Assembly (NCBI GenBank): GCA_018389105.1
Contig: JACATO010000970.1
Location: forward strand, 67,001 to 131,000
Direction of reading: 5' to 3'
From: Nautilus pompilius
Taxonomy: Eukaryota; Mollusca; Cephalopoda; Nautilida; Nautilidae
DNA: 64,000 bases
Every line of letters begins with the position of its first letter. The stretch's first letter is position 1. Below, in pieces: positions 1 to 14,235 of the stretch. The translations under genes and the position numbers were made by a program. Under the pieces are notes generated by a model that saw nothing but the letters and a program-made list of their open reading frames with translations, did no database searches and was not told the origin of the DNA.

Positions 1-3000
1 ACCATTTCTTAATATTCTTTAATTTTCCAACTCGGTTGATCAAAATCTTCTCCAGGCCACACATTTACATGGCGCGATTCGCAATCGCGGCATCCAACTG
101 GACAATCACTCACATCACCCGCATCATCGGATTGCCTTCTTTCCAGCTGGTCTTTCTGGCAAGACCCTTTTCTTCCCCGCCAGCTGCGTTCCAACGGTCT
201 TTTCTCGACGGATTTCCTACTCTTCACCTGCCAGTAAGTGCACTCTTGATTCACGTACGTTAAGCAAACGCTGCTTCTGAATCAATGTCGAAAAGAAGCG
301 GTTCGCCTACTCGTATCCTACCTATTAGACATTTGAGAATAATAATACAAACATTTTTTTTCTTCTATTGCATTTCTTAAGTTGTTTTTTTTTTTGCATT
401 AATAGAGATACACTTTCGTTTCTTCTCCTATTAATAATATCTTTTCAGTTTCAGATTTATTACGTTAATAATCGTGTATTTTAAAGTTTCTTGTTACGAT
501 ATCACTGTATTTTGCATTTCCTGACATCAGAATACTATATTTATGTCTTTTAAAATAATTGTTTATTTATACGTTTCTCATTACAATATTACTGCATTTT
601 AAAGATACCTACCACTATTATAGTGCAATTTCAAACATCTTCTCCCACAATACTGAGTTATTAAATCTCTGAGCACTTTATTGTTTTATTTTAAAAATTC
701 ACATCACTATATTATTTCTTCATTTTCAAGCTACTCATCATACAGAGGGAACAGAGAAGCTAGTTATGACAGGGGCAAGTTGTCACAACACCAGTATTTC
801 CTAAACTCTCCCTGCAACATCTAATTAAGGTCTCCCGTAATTACTAATGTTTAAAGTTTTAATATCTTCTTATAGAAATACCGAATTTTCCAAATCTCAT
901 CACAACATTAACAATGCTATACATTTTCTCTGCAATTTTTTTAAAGTTTATTTTCAAGATTCTCTTGACAATAATAGTACTCTTTTAAATACCTTGTCAC
1001 AGTATTGATGTCTTCTCAGGTTTTCGTCTATAACTTCAATTTATGTTTTCTCTCTGGTTAAATGAAATGTGAAGATTCCCATCACGACAGCATAGGAATT
1101 TTCAAACTTTTACAATGATATTCAGTTTCAAGGTTCTTGGAGCAAAATTGTACATTTTAATGTTTCTTAAATGTATAAATTTTGTTTTCAAGATTTTTAA
1201 AGCCGTCCCTTTTCGAGAATCTTGGATTTTTAAGCTCATTAATTAAATTAAGATAACACACCGGTTTTAGTTTGTTGGTTTTATTTTTTGTTGAAGCTAA
1301 TTGACTGCTTTTTTGTCTAGAATAAAATATCTTCATTACTTGTGCAGACATCCACACCACCTCAGGCCTACCACCCAGCCGGCGCTGCTGGGGAAAACAC
1401 AGCTCTAGGCCAACATGCGGCACTTTGAAACCTTGCCTGGATTCTGAGGTATCTACACCCAAAAATTTGGGACCTCGGGTGCTATGGTTCGGCCGTGAAA
1501 GGGTCGCAAGTGCACGAGCACTTAAAGATATCCATTGGATAGATTCTGTACTTTGTTTTCTTGTTATCAGCCGGCCATCAGCGTGGGATTTACTCGAGGC
1601 GTTCCGATTTCTTCCCAGATTTTGGAAATGGAGCATGTTCTGGTTGGTTTGGCGGTGAAATGTGCCGGTGGCATTTACCGTCTAAATCGCAGTCGCAGAT
1701 GGATCCGACCGTCCAAACCACTACCACCGAGCGGCCCGCCTACAGACAACCAAACCCAGTCGTCTTGTTAAAACCGACCAGAGAAAGACAAGAAGAAAGT
1801 TGGAACAAAATCCGAAATTAAGTGTTGAGTGCCTGTAATGTAGACATGGCATTAACTACATATCTATGTAGGTCTTCATGAACACATGCGTGACTTTCCT
1901 ACAATGCAATTGTGGCTGTTTTAAAAGTTGTAGAAAGTATATTTAATTTTATCCGAAATCCAATTAAAATTCTGTTTCAAAGAAACTGTATTTCGCTACC
2001 TTTTGAGCTCGTCAAAACTCTTTAGTCTCATCGCGTTTACCGTGATAATGTAATCTAGAATTGTTATCGAACAGTGAACTAAAACAAAGAGAAAATGAAA
2101 CTTGTCTTGGAATAAAATTCCGCCTTTAGTAAATAATGCAGAAGTTTTGACGCCAATCAATTAAAAGCTTTTATCAAAGCCACAGTTAGACCCGCTAAAT
2201 ATTTACATCGTGAGACTATAGTAACACAAATATCGACATTCCACAATATTTTAAAAACTGGTTGCATTCATTTTCAGTAATTCCCATTGCTCAACAAACA
2301 ATTTACTAACAGTTAATAGCAGTGGGAGAGTTGCTGTGTCCAGGGTAGGTACGATATTTGTTTGCAATCTTTTGACGGTAGAGATCTAGAACCGCAAATC
2401 AGAGAAATTATTAAAACTTTGAAAGGACTCATAATTAGCATGATCTACGAATTCGTGGAGAAGAATAACGAGACGGTCGTCTAAGATACTCGTTCTACAA
2501 AGCATCAGCATATTGTTTCGCTGTGACAAGGACTGGCACAATGAAGGAATAAGAAACGCTCTAGTAGCACTGGAGTCAATTTTCATTTGTACGCATGGGG
2601 TGTCCTTCCTATCAAAGCAATGCAGTAAATCAATCGTTGTCTGTGGCTGTTAAAAGCGAGTTTCAAAGCATCTTCTAAAAAATGATTATGCAGCTGTCTT
2701 TCCTTTCAGAGGAAAACTATTATCCTGAGCGTGTGTCAAAGAAAGAGTTTTCTTGGCCATCCACAAGCATATGAGCACTTCATCTGAGCATCCGTACAAA
2801 ATTCAGTAGATCGATACAACCCAGTTACCAGTAGATACAACATTATCGCTAAATACCGACATGATGCTTGTATTTGTTTATTAAATCTGTTGTACGTATT
2901 ACCACATCATATTTTAGTTTCCCAATGTGGATGAGTGCGCACGAGAGGGATGGAGAAGCCCGGAGTTAAGAGTAGACTGACATATTTTCACACCGGAACC

Positions 3001-3958
3001 AGTATACGCTGTTAAATCGAGGCAGACGTAATCCGTTAGTTTCGTATTTTACTACATCGTGTTTGACTACCCATTCAGGGAAGCGTTGTATAGGACAGAA
3101 AGAAAAGAAAAAAAACGTGATGGTTGTATATTTTATAGATATTGTTTAAGTCGATTTGTTCCGGTTAGCAGTTGTAGATGCATCTTTCGAGCGACATTTA
3201 TCGAAATAGTCGTTTTCCGGCTGGAATGTTTAACTGTTAAAACAAGGAATTCTGGGAAAGCGTCGTCGTCATGGTAACGCCAAGCCTCAGACAGCCGCAC
3301 GATATCAGTGTTTATCGTAGCCAGACAAACATTTGAAACCACAGTCTTCGAAGAACCAAAGTTGTTTTTTTTTTTTTTAATGGAAAGAGTGTTAGTAGAT
3401 TTAAAAAAAAAAATCATTCCTCCACCAGAAAAGAAACAGAAGGGTGGAAAATCCTCAAACGCAACGATGCCAGGCGCTGAGAAAGATGTAGCGAGGATAC
3501 AGCTTCTCCCTGCAGCCTCTCGATGTCAGGGTCTTACCACCGCGAGAGGTCTGGAGAGAGTTTCGTATTGAAAAATAATAATAAAAACGGATCGCCTAAG
3601 ATATTAACGTCCTTGCCAAAGAAAAGAAAGAAGAGACTGGACTTTTAGACGAAACCTTTTCCATTACGAGTCTTTTCCTTTACTCGCATAAAATCACCCA
3701 CCACTCGATCGGATAGGATGTTACTCTTCAACCATAAATTAACGACAATAAGGCCATCACGAGACCGAGCATAAAACCTTAGCATTTAAATTTTTATAAT
3801 CCTATTTTGTTCTTTTTCACGGTTGGCTTTTTTTGCGTGGAGAGATGTGGGTTGTAGTACCCATGATTTTAACAAAAACCCCTGAAATGTTACTTTTTAT
3901 TCGGCAACAGCTTTAGCGGCGTAACTTGGCCAGATGGTTCGAGAACGAGACTGTGATT
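1..3958. other. Intergenic DNA, no recognised gene
   Basis: AT-rich sequence with scattered short open frames on both strands and no recognisable domain. The frame at 9-254 on the minus strand has a cysteine/aspartate-rich tail, but I see no supporting splice sites or homology. Long T and A runs occur around 3,365 and 3,400. Nothing else can be supported. Confidence 0.6.
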
Positions 3959-4132
3959 GCTCTCTCGTCTCTCTCTCTCTCTAGTCTCTCCTCTCTCTCT
4001 TCTCCCTCTCTCTCCCTCCCTCCCTCTGTCTCTCTCCCTCTCGTCTCCCTCCCTCTCTCTGTCTCTCTCCCTCTCCACTCTCTCTTCTCTCTCCTCTCTC
4101 TCTCTCTATCTCTCTCTCTCTCTCTCTCTCCA

Positions 4133-4219
<87 letters not shown>

Positions 4220-4222
4220 CTC
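3959..4222. repeat. CT/TC-rich microsatellite, about 265 bp
   Basis: Nearly pure CT dinucleotide repeat with interruptions such as CCT, GTCT and CATCT. The strand bias is extreme: pyrimidine on +, GA on minus. It gives Ser/Leu-rich frames on + and Arg/Glu-rich frames on minus, which are artefacts of the repeat. A similar tract lies about 6 kb downstream at 9,993-10,274. Confidence 0.97.
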
Positions 4223-5140
4223 TGTTATACTCCACTGCTATCACGACGAGGAGGCGACAGGGCCAAAACGTTCCGGAACAACGACTTGCACCCGAGGTTC
4301 TCAATACAGACAGTACAGTTATGTCTTTGATAATTTCAAGACGACACACTAATCGTATTCGGATCAACGCCTACAATCTCACCGGGAGTGTTTTCTACTT
4401 TAGAGACCATCACAAGTCGAGAAACTCTCTCTCTTTCCTTTTTTTTTTTTTTTTCTCGTTAAGAAGCCGTCTGGTGTTTGAAGCTGTCACAGTTCAAGTT
4501 GATGTACAGGGTTCTGTATCTCGCTGTCTGTCAACAAATAATTCCTTCAGTACCGGTCCGCTCCGGCAACGAAGGCCGATTCGTGCTCGGTCTCTTACGT
4601 AAAGTTCGTCAAACAACATGTCAAGAATTATCGATCTTCGTTCATCGAATCGATGATATGTTTGATAATTATACAAGCACTAACATTTTTTTGGAGATGC
4701 AGTTAAGGAAGGTTACTATTTTTACAAATTAATTCTTCTCTTGAATATTTCGCGTTTTTTATTCTACTCCTTTGTCTTTTTAAACTCCTTTTTTTAAAAA
4801 AAAAATATATTTATATCGCTACCATAAAGAGGAATTTCTTTGCGGAATGCATTATTAATCGTGATCTCGATATATCTACGTTGATGTGTACAATTTTAGT
4901 AGGTAAGAGACTTCCATGGTTTGTAAAATAGAACATAGAAGTCAGTTTCCCAGGAAACGTTTGTCAGGTAAAATTCCGGTAAAACCGTAGTTTCGTATCA
5001 GTTTAAAAGGTGAGCGGATCTGTAGCAATATAAATAAACAAGCCGCGCTTTCGTATAAAAACATCAAACCTAGAAATCTCTGTAGCATATAGCCCGATTA
5101 GTGTAAATACTTTTAAAATAAAGATCGTAGTTAATAAATC

Positions 5141-5211
<71 letters not shown>

Positions 5212-7530
5212 GAACATTTCGTGTGCGGAAACAGCAGACGAGGCAGATCGAAAACTATTTATGAAAAGGATACAGAACTAAAATGAAGAAATTAGCATCA
5301 AAGCAAACTGTGGTGGGGGGAGGGAATCACTGGGGACAAGCCCTGTTTACGGATGAATCAGGACTTCGAGTTACAGGACAACAACCAACAGCTGTTTGTT
5401 CAAAGGAGAACAATAGAGACGTCTTTGATTGCAGCCCGGAGGCCGGCCGATTCCAGTTCGTGGTTTCATCTCCGAGAACACAGTCGAGGTAATTCCCAGC
5501 TGACGGCACATAAGCAGCCGATACTTTTAAGAGACCGGTGAAGAGGTAAAAAGATATAAATTAGCCCGCGCACATCCGGACATGACAAAAAAGAAGGGGC
5601 TGTGTGTGGTGTGTGTGTGTGTGTGTGGGGTGTGGATGGGGATTATATCAATACAGAAAAAAAAGACAAAGAGGGCGATCGAACAACACGACCGGACTGG
5701 AGGGATTTCTGAACATTCGAGAAATATTCCCTAATCCATCATCATTTCTCCTGACACAGTCAGGCATTCGTGTAAGGCCCCTGCTTTCGCACAATACTAA
5801 GTAATCTGTTACAAACATTTCTGTTCCGTTTTGATACTGAAATCACTCAGTCAGCAGAAGGGGAAGGATATTTTGGAAAGAAAAACAAAAAAACACAAAA
5901 TCCCGTGACAAAACTTTGAAAGTGGACGGTTTTTTTTCTCTCTCTCACGCGTATGGATGTTATGACATGCGCTCCGCACCGATTTCTGAACGCCACCACC
6001 CGGCAGGGGAGGTAACCTCCCCGATTTTATCCATCATTGTTGCCGTCTCCATTGCTGTGCTCGAACTCTGTCGTGCAAACAAAAACAGCCGTGTCGCGGA
6101 GCTCACCCATGGGCAACTTAGGACAGACACGGCTCAGCGACAACCTCGCGGTGCTTTTGCACAACCTGTGGTCTGCCGTTTGTTCTCGTTCATGAGTGAG
6201 TGTTTACCCGTGTCTTTCAATCCTCGAGTCCCCTTAGGGGTTTTTTTGCGATGGTTTGGGAAATCTAAACAGCGGGACCTGACCCCCCCCCGACAGAGCC
6301 CCTCACCCCCCCCCCATCCACCCGGCCGCTGATGAACGATCTCTCTGTCCACGAAATCGTTTTTGTGAAGATTTGGAGAAAAATAAAACCTTCCGTCACC
6401 TGTGGTTCCCCCTTCCATGTAGCAGCAGATTTGTCAGACATTACGCCTGGAAGCGTCTGCCATCTTGCTTTTTTGCTTCGTGTCCGTGAAGTCCGCACAC
6501 CGCCGTCTACTCGAACAGATGGCGCTGCACACAGAAAAGGTCCGGTTTACTTATGAAACCGGTCTATTCTATTTTGATTGTTGTTTTGTTTTGCTTAAGG
6601 AACGTTTTCGAAACAACCTCCGTTTGCATAATCTTATTTTAAATGATGCGACCCTTTTACAGATCTATCCTAGAACTTGTATGGGATATATTCATGACGC
6701 TTGTACAGTATGTATTCCATGACGTTTCTATGCAAAATTTCTGACTTTTATTTGTGATCTACTTCTATTTTCGTTTTAAAGTTTCACACTTCCATAAATA
6801 AATTGCATATACTATAAATTACTGCAATTCTGAGACTCGTTTGTTATATTTCCCAGATTGTACATGCGAGGCGCTTTTATGGTGCTTGCACTGATACATT
6901 TCTACTACCGAAGTGTACTCGATATCTTTGCTTGACGTTTCCCATCCTTTAGCGCATTCTTATTTACAGGAAGTAAAAGTTAATTTCCTGTCGTCTTATT
7001 AGTAATAACTGAACTAACTAATAAACCTACGTTTCAGATGTTCTTCTCTGTCATCATCAGCAGGACTTAGTCTTAAGTTTTAAGAAGAATTTGCAAAGAT
7101 GTTAATCTGCAGTAGGCTTTTCTGTATTTCTGGTTTGTACAAGTTGACCTGAACTGGTGCGGAACCAACGACCTGTCGACTACTAACTTTTTTTTAACAT
7201 AGATTTTGACTAACACGTTTAACCTCTGCCTTACCAGAAACATCTTTCAATCACGTGTAATACATTTCTGAGATATTTAAACTCTCCTGTCAGTTAAAGG
7301 GAGTACCCAATTCTATTATCCCCAGCACTGGCTATACGCGGGGTGTTGAGTTACTTCCAAACCTATAAAGGTTCCCTTTTTATTTTTTGTTCTTATAGTC
7401 CAGGTACTCATGACCTGCGATGGACTTTCCCTTTTACTTCATATGATGATCACATGACCACACGTGATCTGTTAACGAGCTTATCTGACTGGTTTCGTTT
7501 ATTCCCTGTTTCTGGTGAGTCTATCCGTGT
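4223..7530. other. Intergenic DNA with microsatellites
   Basis: No gene recognised. It contains an (AAT)n tract at 5,144-5,209, a (GT)n tract near 5,596-5,632 and short G or C runs around 6,282-6,316. The open frames at 5,916-6,332 (+) and 6,134-6,418 (-) show no known domain and fall in a CpG-rich stretch where long frames arise by chance. Confidence 0.6.
5144..5209. repeat. (AAT)n microsatellite
   Basis: About 22 uninterrupted copies of the trinucleotide AAT, directly visible. Confidence 0.97.
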
Positions 7531-8633
7531 CGCCAAGCTATTCCTTTGCCAAAGATCTCGAGTCTCTTCATCTCGCCAAGCTTTTCCTTTACCAAAGATC
7601 TCGAGTCTCTTCATCTCGCCAAGCTTTTCCTTTACCAAAGATCTCGAGTCTCCTCATCTCGCCAAGCTATTCCTTTACCAAAGATCTCGAGTCTCCTCAT
7701 CTCGCCAAGCTATTCCTTTAGCAAAGATCTCGAGTCTCTCATCTCGCCAAGCTATTCCTTTAGCAAAGATCTCGAGTCTCTTCATCTCGCCAAGCTATTC
7801 CTTTAGCAAAGATCTCGAGTCTCTTCACCTCGCCAAGCTATTCCTTTACCAAAGATCTCGAGTCTCTTCATCTCGCCAAGCTTTTCCTTTACCAAAGATC
7901 TCGAGTCTCCTCATCTCGCCAAGCTTTTCCTTTACCAAAGATCTCGAGTCTCTTCATCTCGCCAAGCTATTCCTTTACCAAAGATCTCGAGTCTCCTCAT
8001 CTCGCCAAGCTATTCCTTTACCAAAGATCTCGAGTCTCCTCATCTCGCCAAGCTATTCCTTTACCAAAGATCTCGAGTCTCTTCATCTCGCCAAGCTATT
8101 CCTTTACCAAAGATCTCGAGTCTCTTCATCTCGCCAAGCTATTCCTTTACCAAAGATCTCGAGTCTCTTCATCTCGCCAAGCTATTCCTTTACCAAAGAT
8201 CTCGAGTCTCTTCATCTCGCCAAGCTTTTCCTTTACCAAAGATCTCGAGTCTCTTCATCTCGCCAAGCTATTCCTTTACCAAAGATCTCGAGTCTCCTCA
8301 TCTCGCCAAGCTATTCCTTTACCAAAGATCTCGAGTCTCCTCATCTCGCCAAGCTATTCCTTTAGCAAAGATCTCGAGTCTCTTCATCTCGCCAAGCTAT
8401 TCCTTTACCAAAGATCTCGAGTCTCTTCATCTCGCCAAGCTATTCCTTTACCAAAGATCTCGAGTCTCTTCATCTCGCCAAGCTTTTCCTTTACCAAAGA
8501 TCTCGAGTCTCTTCATCTCGCCAAGCTATTCCTTTACCAAAGATCTCGAGTCTCTTCATCTCGCCAAGCTTTTCCTTTACCAAAGATCTCGAGTCTCCTC
8601 ATCTCGCCAAGCTATTCCTTTACCAAAGATCTC
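7531..8633. repeat. 43-bp minisatellite, about 25.6 copies
   Basis: Tandem repeat with a 43-bp period; the second copy begins at 7,574. Each unit carries AGATCTCGAG, in which the AGATCT and CTCGAG palindromes overlap, followed by a CTTCATCTCGCCAAGCT-type segment. Copies differ mainly at three positions: AAGCTA or AAGCTT, TTTACC or TTTAGC, and TCTTC or TCCTC. One copy near 7,736 has lost a base. The unit has no stop codon in the + strand frames and 43 is not divisible by 3, so all three frames cycle open. This creates a spurious 340-codon frame (7,343-8,365) of Ser/Leu/Lys-rich 14-15 residue repeats. I treat it as a minisatellite, not a gene: there is no flanking coding signal and one indel is tolerated. 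The last unit breaks off at about 8,633. Confidence 0.95.
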
Positions 8634-9992
8634 AAGCTCAAGACCTGCTGAAGCCACGTGCGCAATCCAAAAATAGAGTCCCTGCGCGCACCGGTCCTTC
8701 TTCGTTCTTCAGCATAGTAACGGGGGGAAAAGATCAGCAAGAAGTGGCTTTATTATTCACTTCATCCTTCAAATAAATTTCTAAATCCATCCCTTTTCTA
8801 CTGTGCACACTGTGCCCTGTCGCTCGCAGTTTCCTTTATGTCCATTTGTCCGCGTTAAATCTGCCGACCTGTCAGTTTTCCATTTCAATAAAATCAGCAA
8901 GAATGAATAACACGTGAACTGCAGACTGATGGTTTTGCAAGAACGATGGTGGCTCCTCGAGTGTCTACACGTAGAGTTCTTACCTCGCGTACGTTTTTTT
9001 TTTTTTTTTTAGAATAAAAGCATCAAGAACCAGTCAAGACCTAACCATTTTCAAAAACTAAAATAAGCGATTCCCGACTAAATTATTTACCCAATTAGTA
9101 AACGTAATTGGCGGTTTGGCGGGGGGGCGGGGCTAGAACGAGTGCTCAATAACGATGGCTTTGCAGCTGCATAGATCGAGACGTTGTACGGCGTTAACGG
9201 GTCCCGACTGAGGGCCTAAAACTGTAAATGACAGAGAACTCGGTGGCGGCAGAGAGATTCCGCCCACTGAGATCTGTTGTATCGTACAATCTTCCAAGTT
9301 ACCTGTAAAAACTGTCACGACCCAGGGGAATGTCAATTTTTAATTGCTAACTTCTTTCAAGCGCAATTATACACTTTTAAAAAAACCTCAATAATAAAGA
9401 AAATTATATATATATATAAGAACCACAAAAACACGGTAAGTATAGAATTAATAGAATTTTAAAAGAACATCTACATGCAGGTATGCGAAACAGTCTCCGG
9501 TGAAGGCGGAGATGTACCTGAGTTATTACGTAACATGTAATAACTGCGCAGCGCACACAGACCGGAGAATCGATTGTGGGGTTATTGTAAATACAATTTT
9601 GCATTTCTGCCTTTGCCCGTTCTAAAGGAATAAAAATATGTTAAATACTCACCTGTTGCCGTAGATTTTGTTATTATATGGAGGGGTTTTTTGTTGTTGT
9701 TGTTGTTGTTGTTGTTGTTCTCTAGTTCTTTCGGGAAGAAGTCACGCCGTCACCACACCGCAAGACAGGTATCCGTTTCTTCGCAATGTCGGAATTCATC
9801 GTTGCTCCACGATGAAAGAGTTTTTCCCATTGAAAAAAATTCAACAGCGTACGGCTAGTAGAGCCATAGAAGCGTCCGCTTGTCCGCCTCTCACTACTCC
9901 GAAATACCCCAGCTTCATTCATCGCTTGGTTGTCAACTGAGATGACCTACGTGGTTTGTCACAACGGGAGTCGGTCTGTCACCGCGACACGG
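8634..9992. other. Intergenic DNA, no recognised gene
   Basis: Contains T and G runs near 9,000 and 9,121, a short TA run at 9,406-9,418 and a (GTT)n tract at 9,691-9,719. The minus-strand frame at 9,133-9,336 has no recognisable domain. Confidence 0.55.
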
Positions 9993-9994
9993 CT

Positions 9995-10027
<33 letters not shown>

Positions 10028-10048
10028 CATCTCTCTGTTTTTCTCTCT

Positions 10049-10094
<46 letters not shown>

Positions 10095-10174
10095 GTTTTT
10101 CTCTCTCTCTCTCTCTCTCTCTCCATCTCCATCTCTCTGTTTCTCTCTCTCTCCATCTCTCTGTTTTTCTCTCT

Positions 10175-10229
<55 letters not shown>

Positions 10230-10238
10230 TCTCTCTCT

Positions 10239-10274
<36 letters not shown>
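9993..10274. repeat. CT-rich microsatellite, about 280 bp
   Basis: CT dinucleotide tract broken by recurrent CCATCTCTCTGTTTTTCTC-type interruptions at 10,027-10,170, so part of it is a higher-order repeat of a longer unit. Pyrimidines are confined to the + strand, as in the tract at 3,959. Confidence 0.97.
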
Positions 10275-13200
10275 AACGAAAATAATTTAATTTAGTTTTG
10301 CTACCTGAATGCAACTATTAATATTCACAGCAGCCGGATTATTTCTTTTAGTACTGATCCGGTAACTACCTAGTCTTCGATTAAGATGATTACCTTCGAA
10401 ATATTCATAGCATTTGTATGTAAACTGCACACAGAACGAACGCCGCCGCGTGCGTGCGTGTGTGTGTGTGTGTGTGTGTGTTGTTTTGAAGAAAGACCGT
10501 CTGCCAACGTGTTTAAATCAAATAATTATATCAGATCTTATTTTTCCCACTACCTTATCGAAATTTCCTAAGTATAGGCATTGGCTATCATCAGCCTCTG
10601 CAACACGGTTGGCTCGTGAGAGGACAGGTATCAATGCTCTTGTTTACACAGCACTCTTTCTGCTTTTTATTAACTACTTTCGCTATTACCTCCTTTGCTA
10701 ATAGTTCTCAAGAGTTTTCAATACTTATTATTATTGCTATTGTTTTTATTACGCAATTCTTGTACTTGTTAAAAAGAAAACATAGTAACATGTTCGTGGG
10801 GGGAAGAGCCGGGCTCGAACTTGTTCCGGCAGGACGGGGTCACGGCACCGGTCCACGTGTCCGTCTGTTCGACTCTCTAGATGGGTTTTGGTTCTCGAGC
10901 ACAAATTAAAGGCTGTTTGCTTTATTCTTAGATAATTTAATTGCAGTAATTAACCGTTCAGCGCCAAACAACCGTGAACGTGAGGGTTATACGGATTTAT
11001 TTACGTTGGACGAGAACTTTGGCGCCGGAAGCAGGCATTGTGGGTAATACCTGCTCGACTGGCGGCGGGAACCGTTACCCGTTCTGTTGGGAGCTGCCAT
11101 TTTAACTCTCTGCTATTTTTCTTGAGCGGGAAATTAATATATTTATAAATCAGTGACAGTCAGAGCAATAGCCCGCATCACCAGACATCGATGCTGACCG
11201 GCTTCATCTTTAAGTAAAGAGTATTATTACCCAAAAACTGCCAATTAGGAAACGTTATCATCCATCTCTTCGTTATCCGAATTAAAGTTCAATTATATAT
11301 TTGTACACTTATTTATTTGGTTGCAGTATCTGTTTATGTTCATTTAGAATTTATGCATTTCATTAAAAGTTGCTTTTGCTTTTTTAATTAGTAATCAGAA
11401 AATAAAATCGGCTTTTAATTAAAAAGCCGTATTTAAATATCCAGGTAACGAACGTTCGTGAACATCTAGTACCGACGACATATGCGGGCAAATAGAGTCA
11501 TGGTGCTTGAACTATTAAAAATTCTTTCACTCTATTGAAAAGCATGTCACGGGTATTTTCCCCAGAAAAAAGGGCAGGAAGGTTCCAGAGGGTGGGGGAG
11601 TTAGGGAATTTGGTTCCGCGGTGTTGTTGTTCTCGTGGTGATTTTTTCTTCGTGTTGTTGATGAGAAACCTTCCATGCGATCCGTCTCCGGCAAGACTCC
11701 GTTTGAGAACCGGTCTATGATGGAACAGTACGTTGTTCCGCATCTATTTTCCTTGTTCTGTGCAGCAGCAGCAGCAGCATGGAAGAAATAGCAAAATTCT
11801 CTGTCTAAAGGATGTGTGATAATTCTGACAGGGGCAGGGGGGATTCTGTTGATTATATATAAAGTCTCCGCAGTGAGGGTTCTGAGTATGGACTTGGCAA
11901 AGACATATCTATATAGGATTGCCGGTAATCCAGATAATTAACTTCCTGAAAAGTGAAGAATAGAAACGTAAATCTTGCCGGAGCAGCGAACCGACCGGAT
12001 CGGCCACGAATGCACCAAGTGACCATACTGCAGACACGGTGATCTCCTCAGCACCAAAATGGACAAATCGACCGAGTACAATCAATTATGATCACGTGAA
12101 TGGATGGTGCATTTAGTGCCAAAGCTAGATCCCTTATGGTCCGGTTGCCCGTGTGTGTGTCTTGTACATCTCTTAGTTGTTCAGCTTTCATAGAGGTTGC
12201 TACAGGGCATACTTGTTAGCGAGGCATTTCTGTACTCGCTTGGGATGTCATGCCTTCCTTTGCAACACAACCCCCCCCCCCCGCCCACCAGCTTCGCCAG
12301 TCTAGAAGCTTGGTGTTAGAGCTGGTAAACAGAAACTGACTTGGTATGTCTGGCGCTGTTAACTTCGCGAGCCTAAATGGCGGGCTGACACTTGCGGCCA
12401 GCGACTGGTCACTTAAAGCACTTCACCGAGCAGTATATTAATCTAGCTGGCTAGTAAACCGAGACACACCACCGATCGCCTGGTACGGTCAGCCTCGCGA
12501 GCTTAGTAATCGAAATGACCGTGTTGATTCGAAACTGTGCTGGTCGTCCAATGTTTCCCACTGTACAGAGTCCAGGTTGGTGGATTGAACTAGCTTACTA
12601 GGCCGGAAGTCATGCTGCTGGTGGCCTACTGCTGAAACGGATCACTCTTCTCAGCTGGCGACGCGAGCGCTACAAGTCAAGAGTGGGTCGTTATAATAGA
12701 ACTTACTTTCAATTTCGAACGAAAGCAAAAGTATGAAGTTTTTTGGAAACTGAGCATTAAAATAAAATTAACCATCGGGGGGAGGAAACAACTCACGAAC
12801 GACGGTATCAGAAACCAGGAAATTATTTTTTTTTTAATATTTATCTTTGCCTTAAAGCGACAACATTGTATTTTTGGAAAAAAAAATAAAACAGAATAAT
12901 TTCTTGCATAACTTATAGACAGAACTCAAGTTTGTTATAACAGAAGTTCGCATGTTTGGAACCATCTGTCACCTATTTGCTTCCTCTTTGAATAAAATCA
13001 GCCATCCGTTTAGCTGGAGGACTTCTAGTTTTCTCCATTAATTTCGAAATTACGGATTTTTTTTCCAATACTAGTTTGTTTTTTTTTTCTTTATTAACGA
13101 AAAAATATTTAAGATGTTATTTCCAGGTTTTAAATGCAAATATCATATTTCAATTTGCCTAGTTGAATTAATCACCAGCCTAGTTAGTAAAATGACACTT

Positions 13201-13290
13201 AGAGTAACAAGATAAATTAATTAGATGAATTTTTCTCCTTTTTTTTTTGGAGTGAAAGCGATCTTAAAATACCGCTACTCTGACAAAACA
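10275..13290. other. Intergenic DNA, no recognised gene
   Basis: A (GT)n tract lies at 10,450-10,481 and a short (CAG)n at about 11,764-11,778. A CpG-rich stretch runs from about 10,970 to 12,680. No frame has a recognisable domain or convincing splice signals. Confidence 0.55.
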
Positions 13291-13403
13291 TACAGCGCCC
13301 CGCCAAAATAAATGTGCAGACCTGTTGTTGTTACAATATGATAATTTTCTGCGGATTATGGCAAATAAAGAAAGGAAACAGTGATATATATATATTTTTT
13401 ATG

Positions 13404-14235
13404 TTAGTTCTTGGTCGAGTCACCTTTTGCAGCCCGAAAACACTCTAGCCTGTTTGTCAGCGAATCAACAAGAATTTTCTTCTTCCGGATTTTGATGCAC
13501 ATTTCCTCGCATTCACCTGGGAGCTTCTCCAAAGTTGAACGCATTGACAGGAGAGTGGATGGTTGATCTATATGCTTGCGCAGGCGCTCGATCGGATTCA
13601 GTGGCCAGAGAAGAAGCTGGACATGCTGATTCTGGCCATAGACCCTTGGCATTAGCTTCATACTTCTGCAGTCTCAGTATGCCTTGTTGATGAAATGGTG
13701 GATGTGCCTTTAGCATGGCAGTATACTTCTGTCGTAATCTGATCGTCCATCAAGGAACTCCAACTGTTATGTCAGACTGCAGCCCCCGCACCATAACACT
13801 GTTGATCTCTATAACTGGCCATGGCTGAAGCTATCCAGCTTGAAGGCTTTCGTCGGTTCCTCTCTAAACGTATGGGCGATCTCCAGGCCTGAACTGCTCA
13901 AACCTGGGTTCATCAAGGAAAAGCACGCGCCACCAGAGACTCGAGGGCCTTTCTAGACACGCCCTTTTGTCAGACGTTTCAAGGGGTTTCTCACGTGCCG
14001 ACCGCCATCTGCCGTTTAGTCGGTGTAGCGATAGTGCTTTGTCTCATTTCTGTTGCATGACGGGTAGTGGTAGGTTCTTGTCATGTTGCCATTGTTTAAA
14101 GCCTTCTCTGTTGCTTTGTCGCAGCGGTGATATTAGCTTCCGAGACTTCTGCGATAGTATTGGTCTCAGATCAACGAGAAATGTCGAGATCTTTGGTGAT
14201 CTGCTGTTGACTGCGGCCTTTCGGTAATCTGAGAA
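13404..14235 (-). pseudogene. Decayed Tc1-like transposase
   Basis: Reading the minus strand from about 14,235 down to 13,404 gives a frame-shifted Tc1-family transposase. The region near 13,900 reads VLFLDEPRFEQFRPGD, matching the first catalytic Asp region (family form FSDESRF). The 3' part (13,404-13,661) reads LWPLNPIERLRKHID, matching the SPDLNPIEHLWD block, and ends in FRAAKGD near the family's typical C-terminus. Several stops and frameshifts separate these blocks and the catalytic Glu block is eroded, so it cannot encode an active enzyme. Flanks near 13,290 and 14,390 show weakly inverted similarity that may be terminal repeats. The assignment is by remembered family motifs; the exact subfamily is unknown. 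Confidence 0.75.
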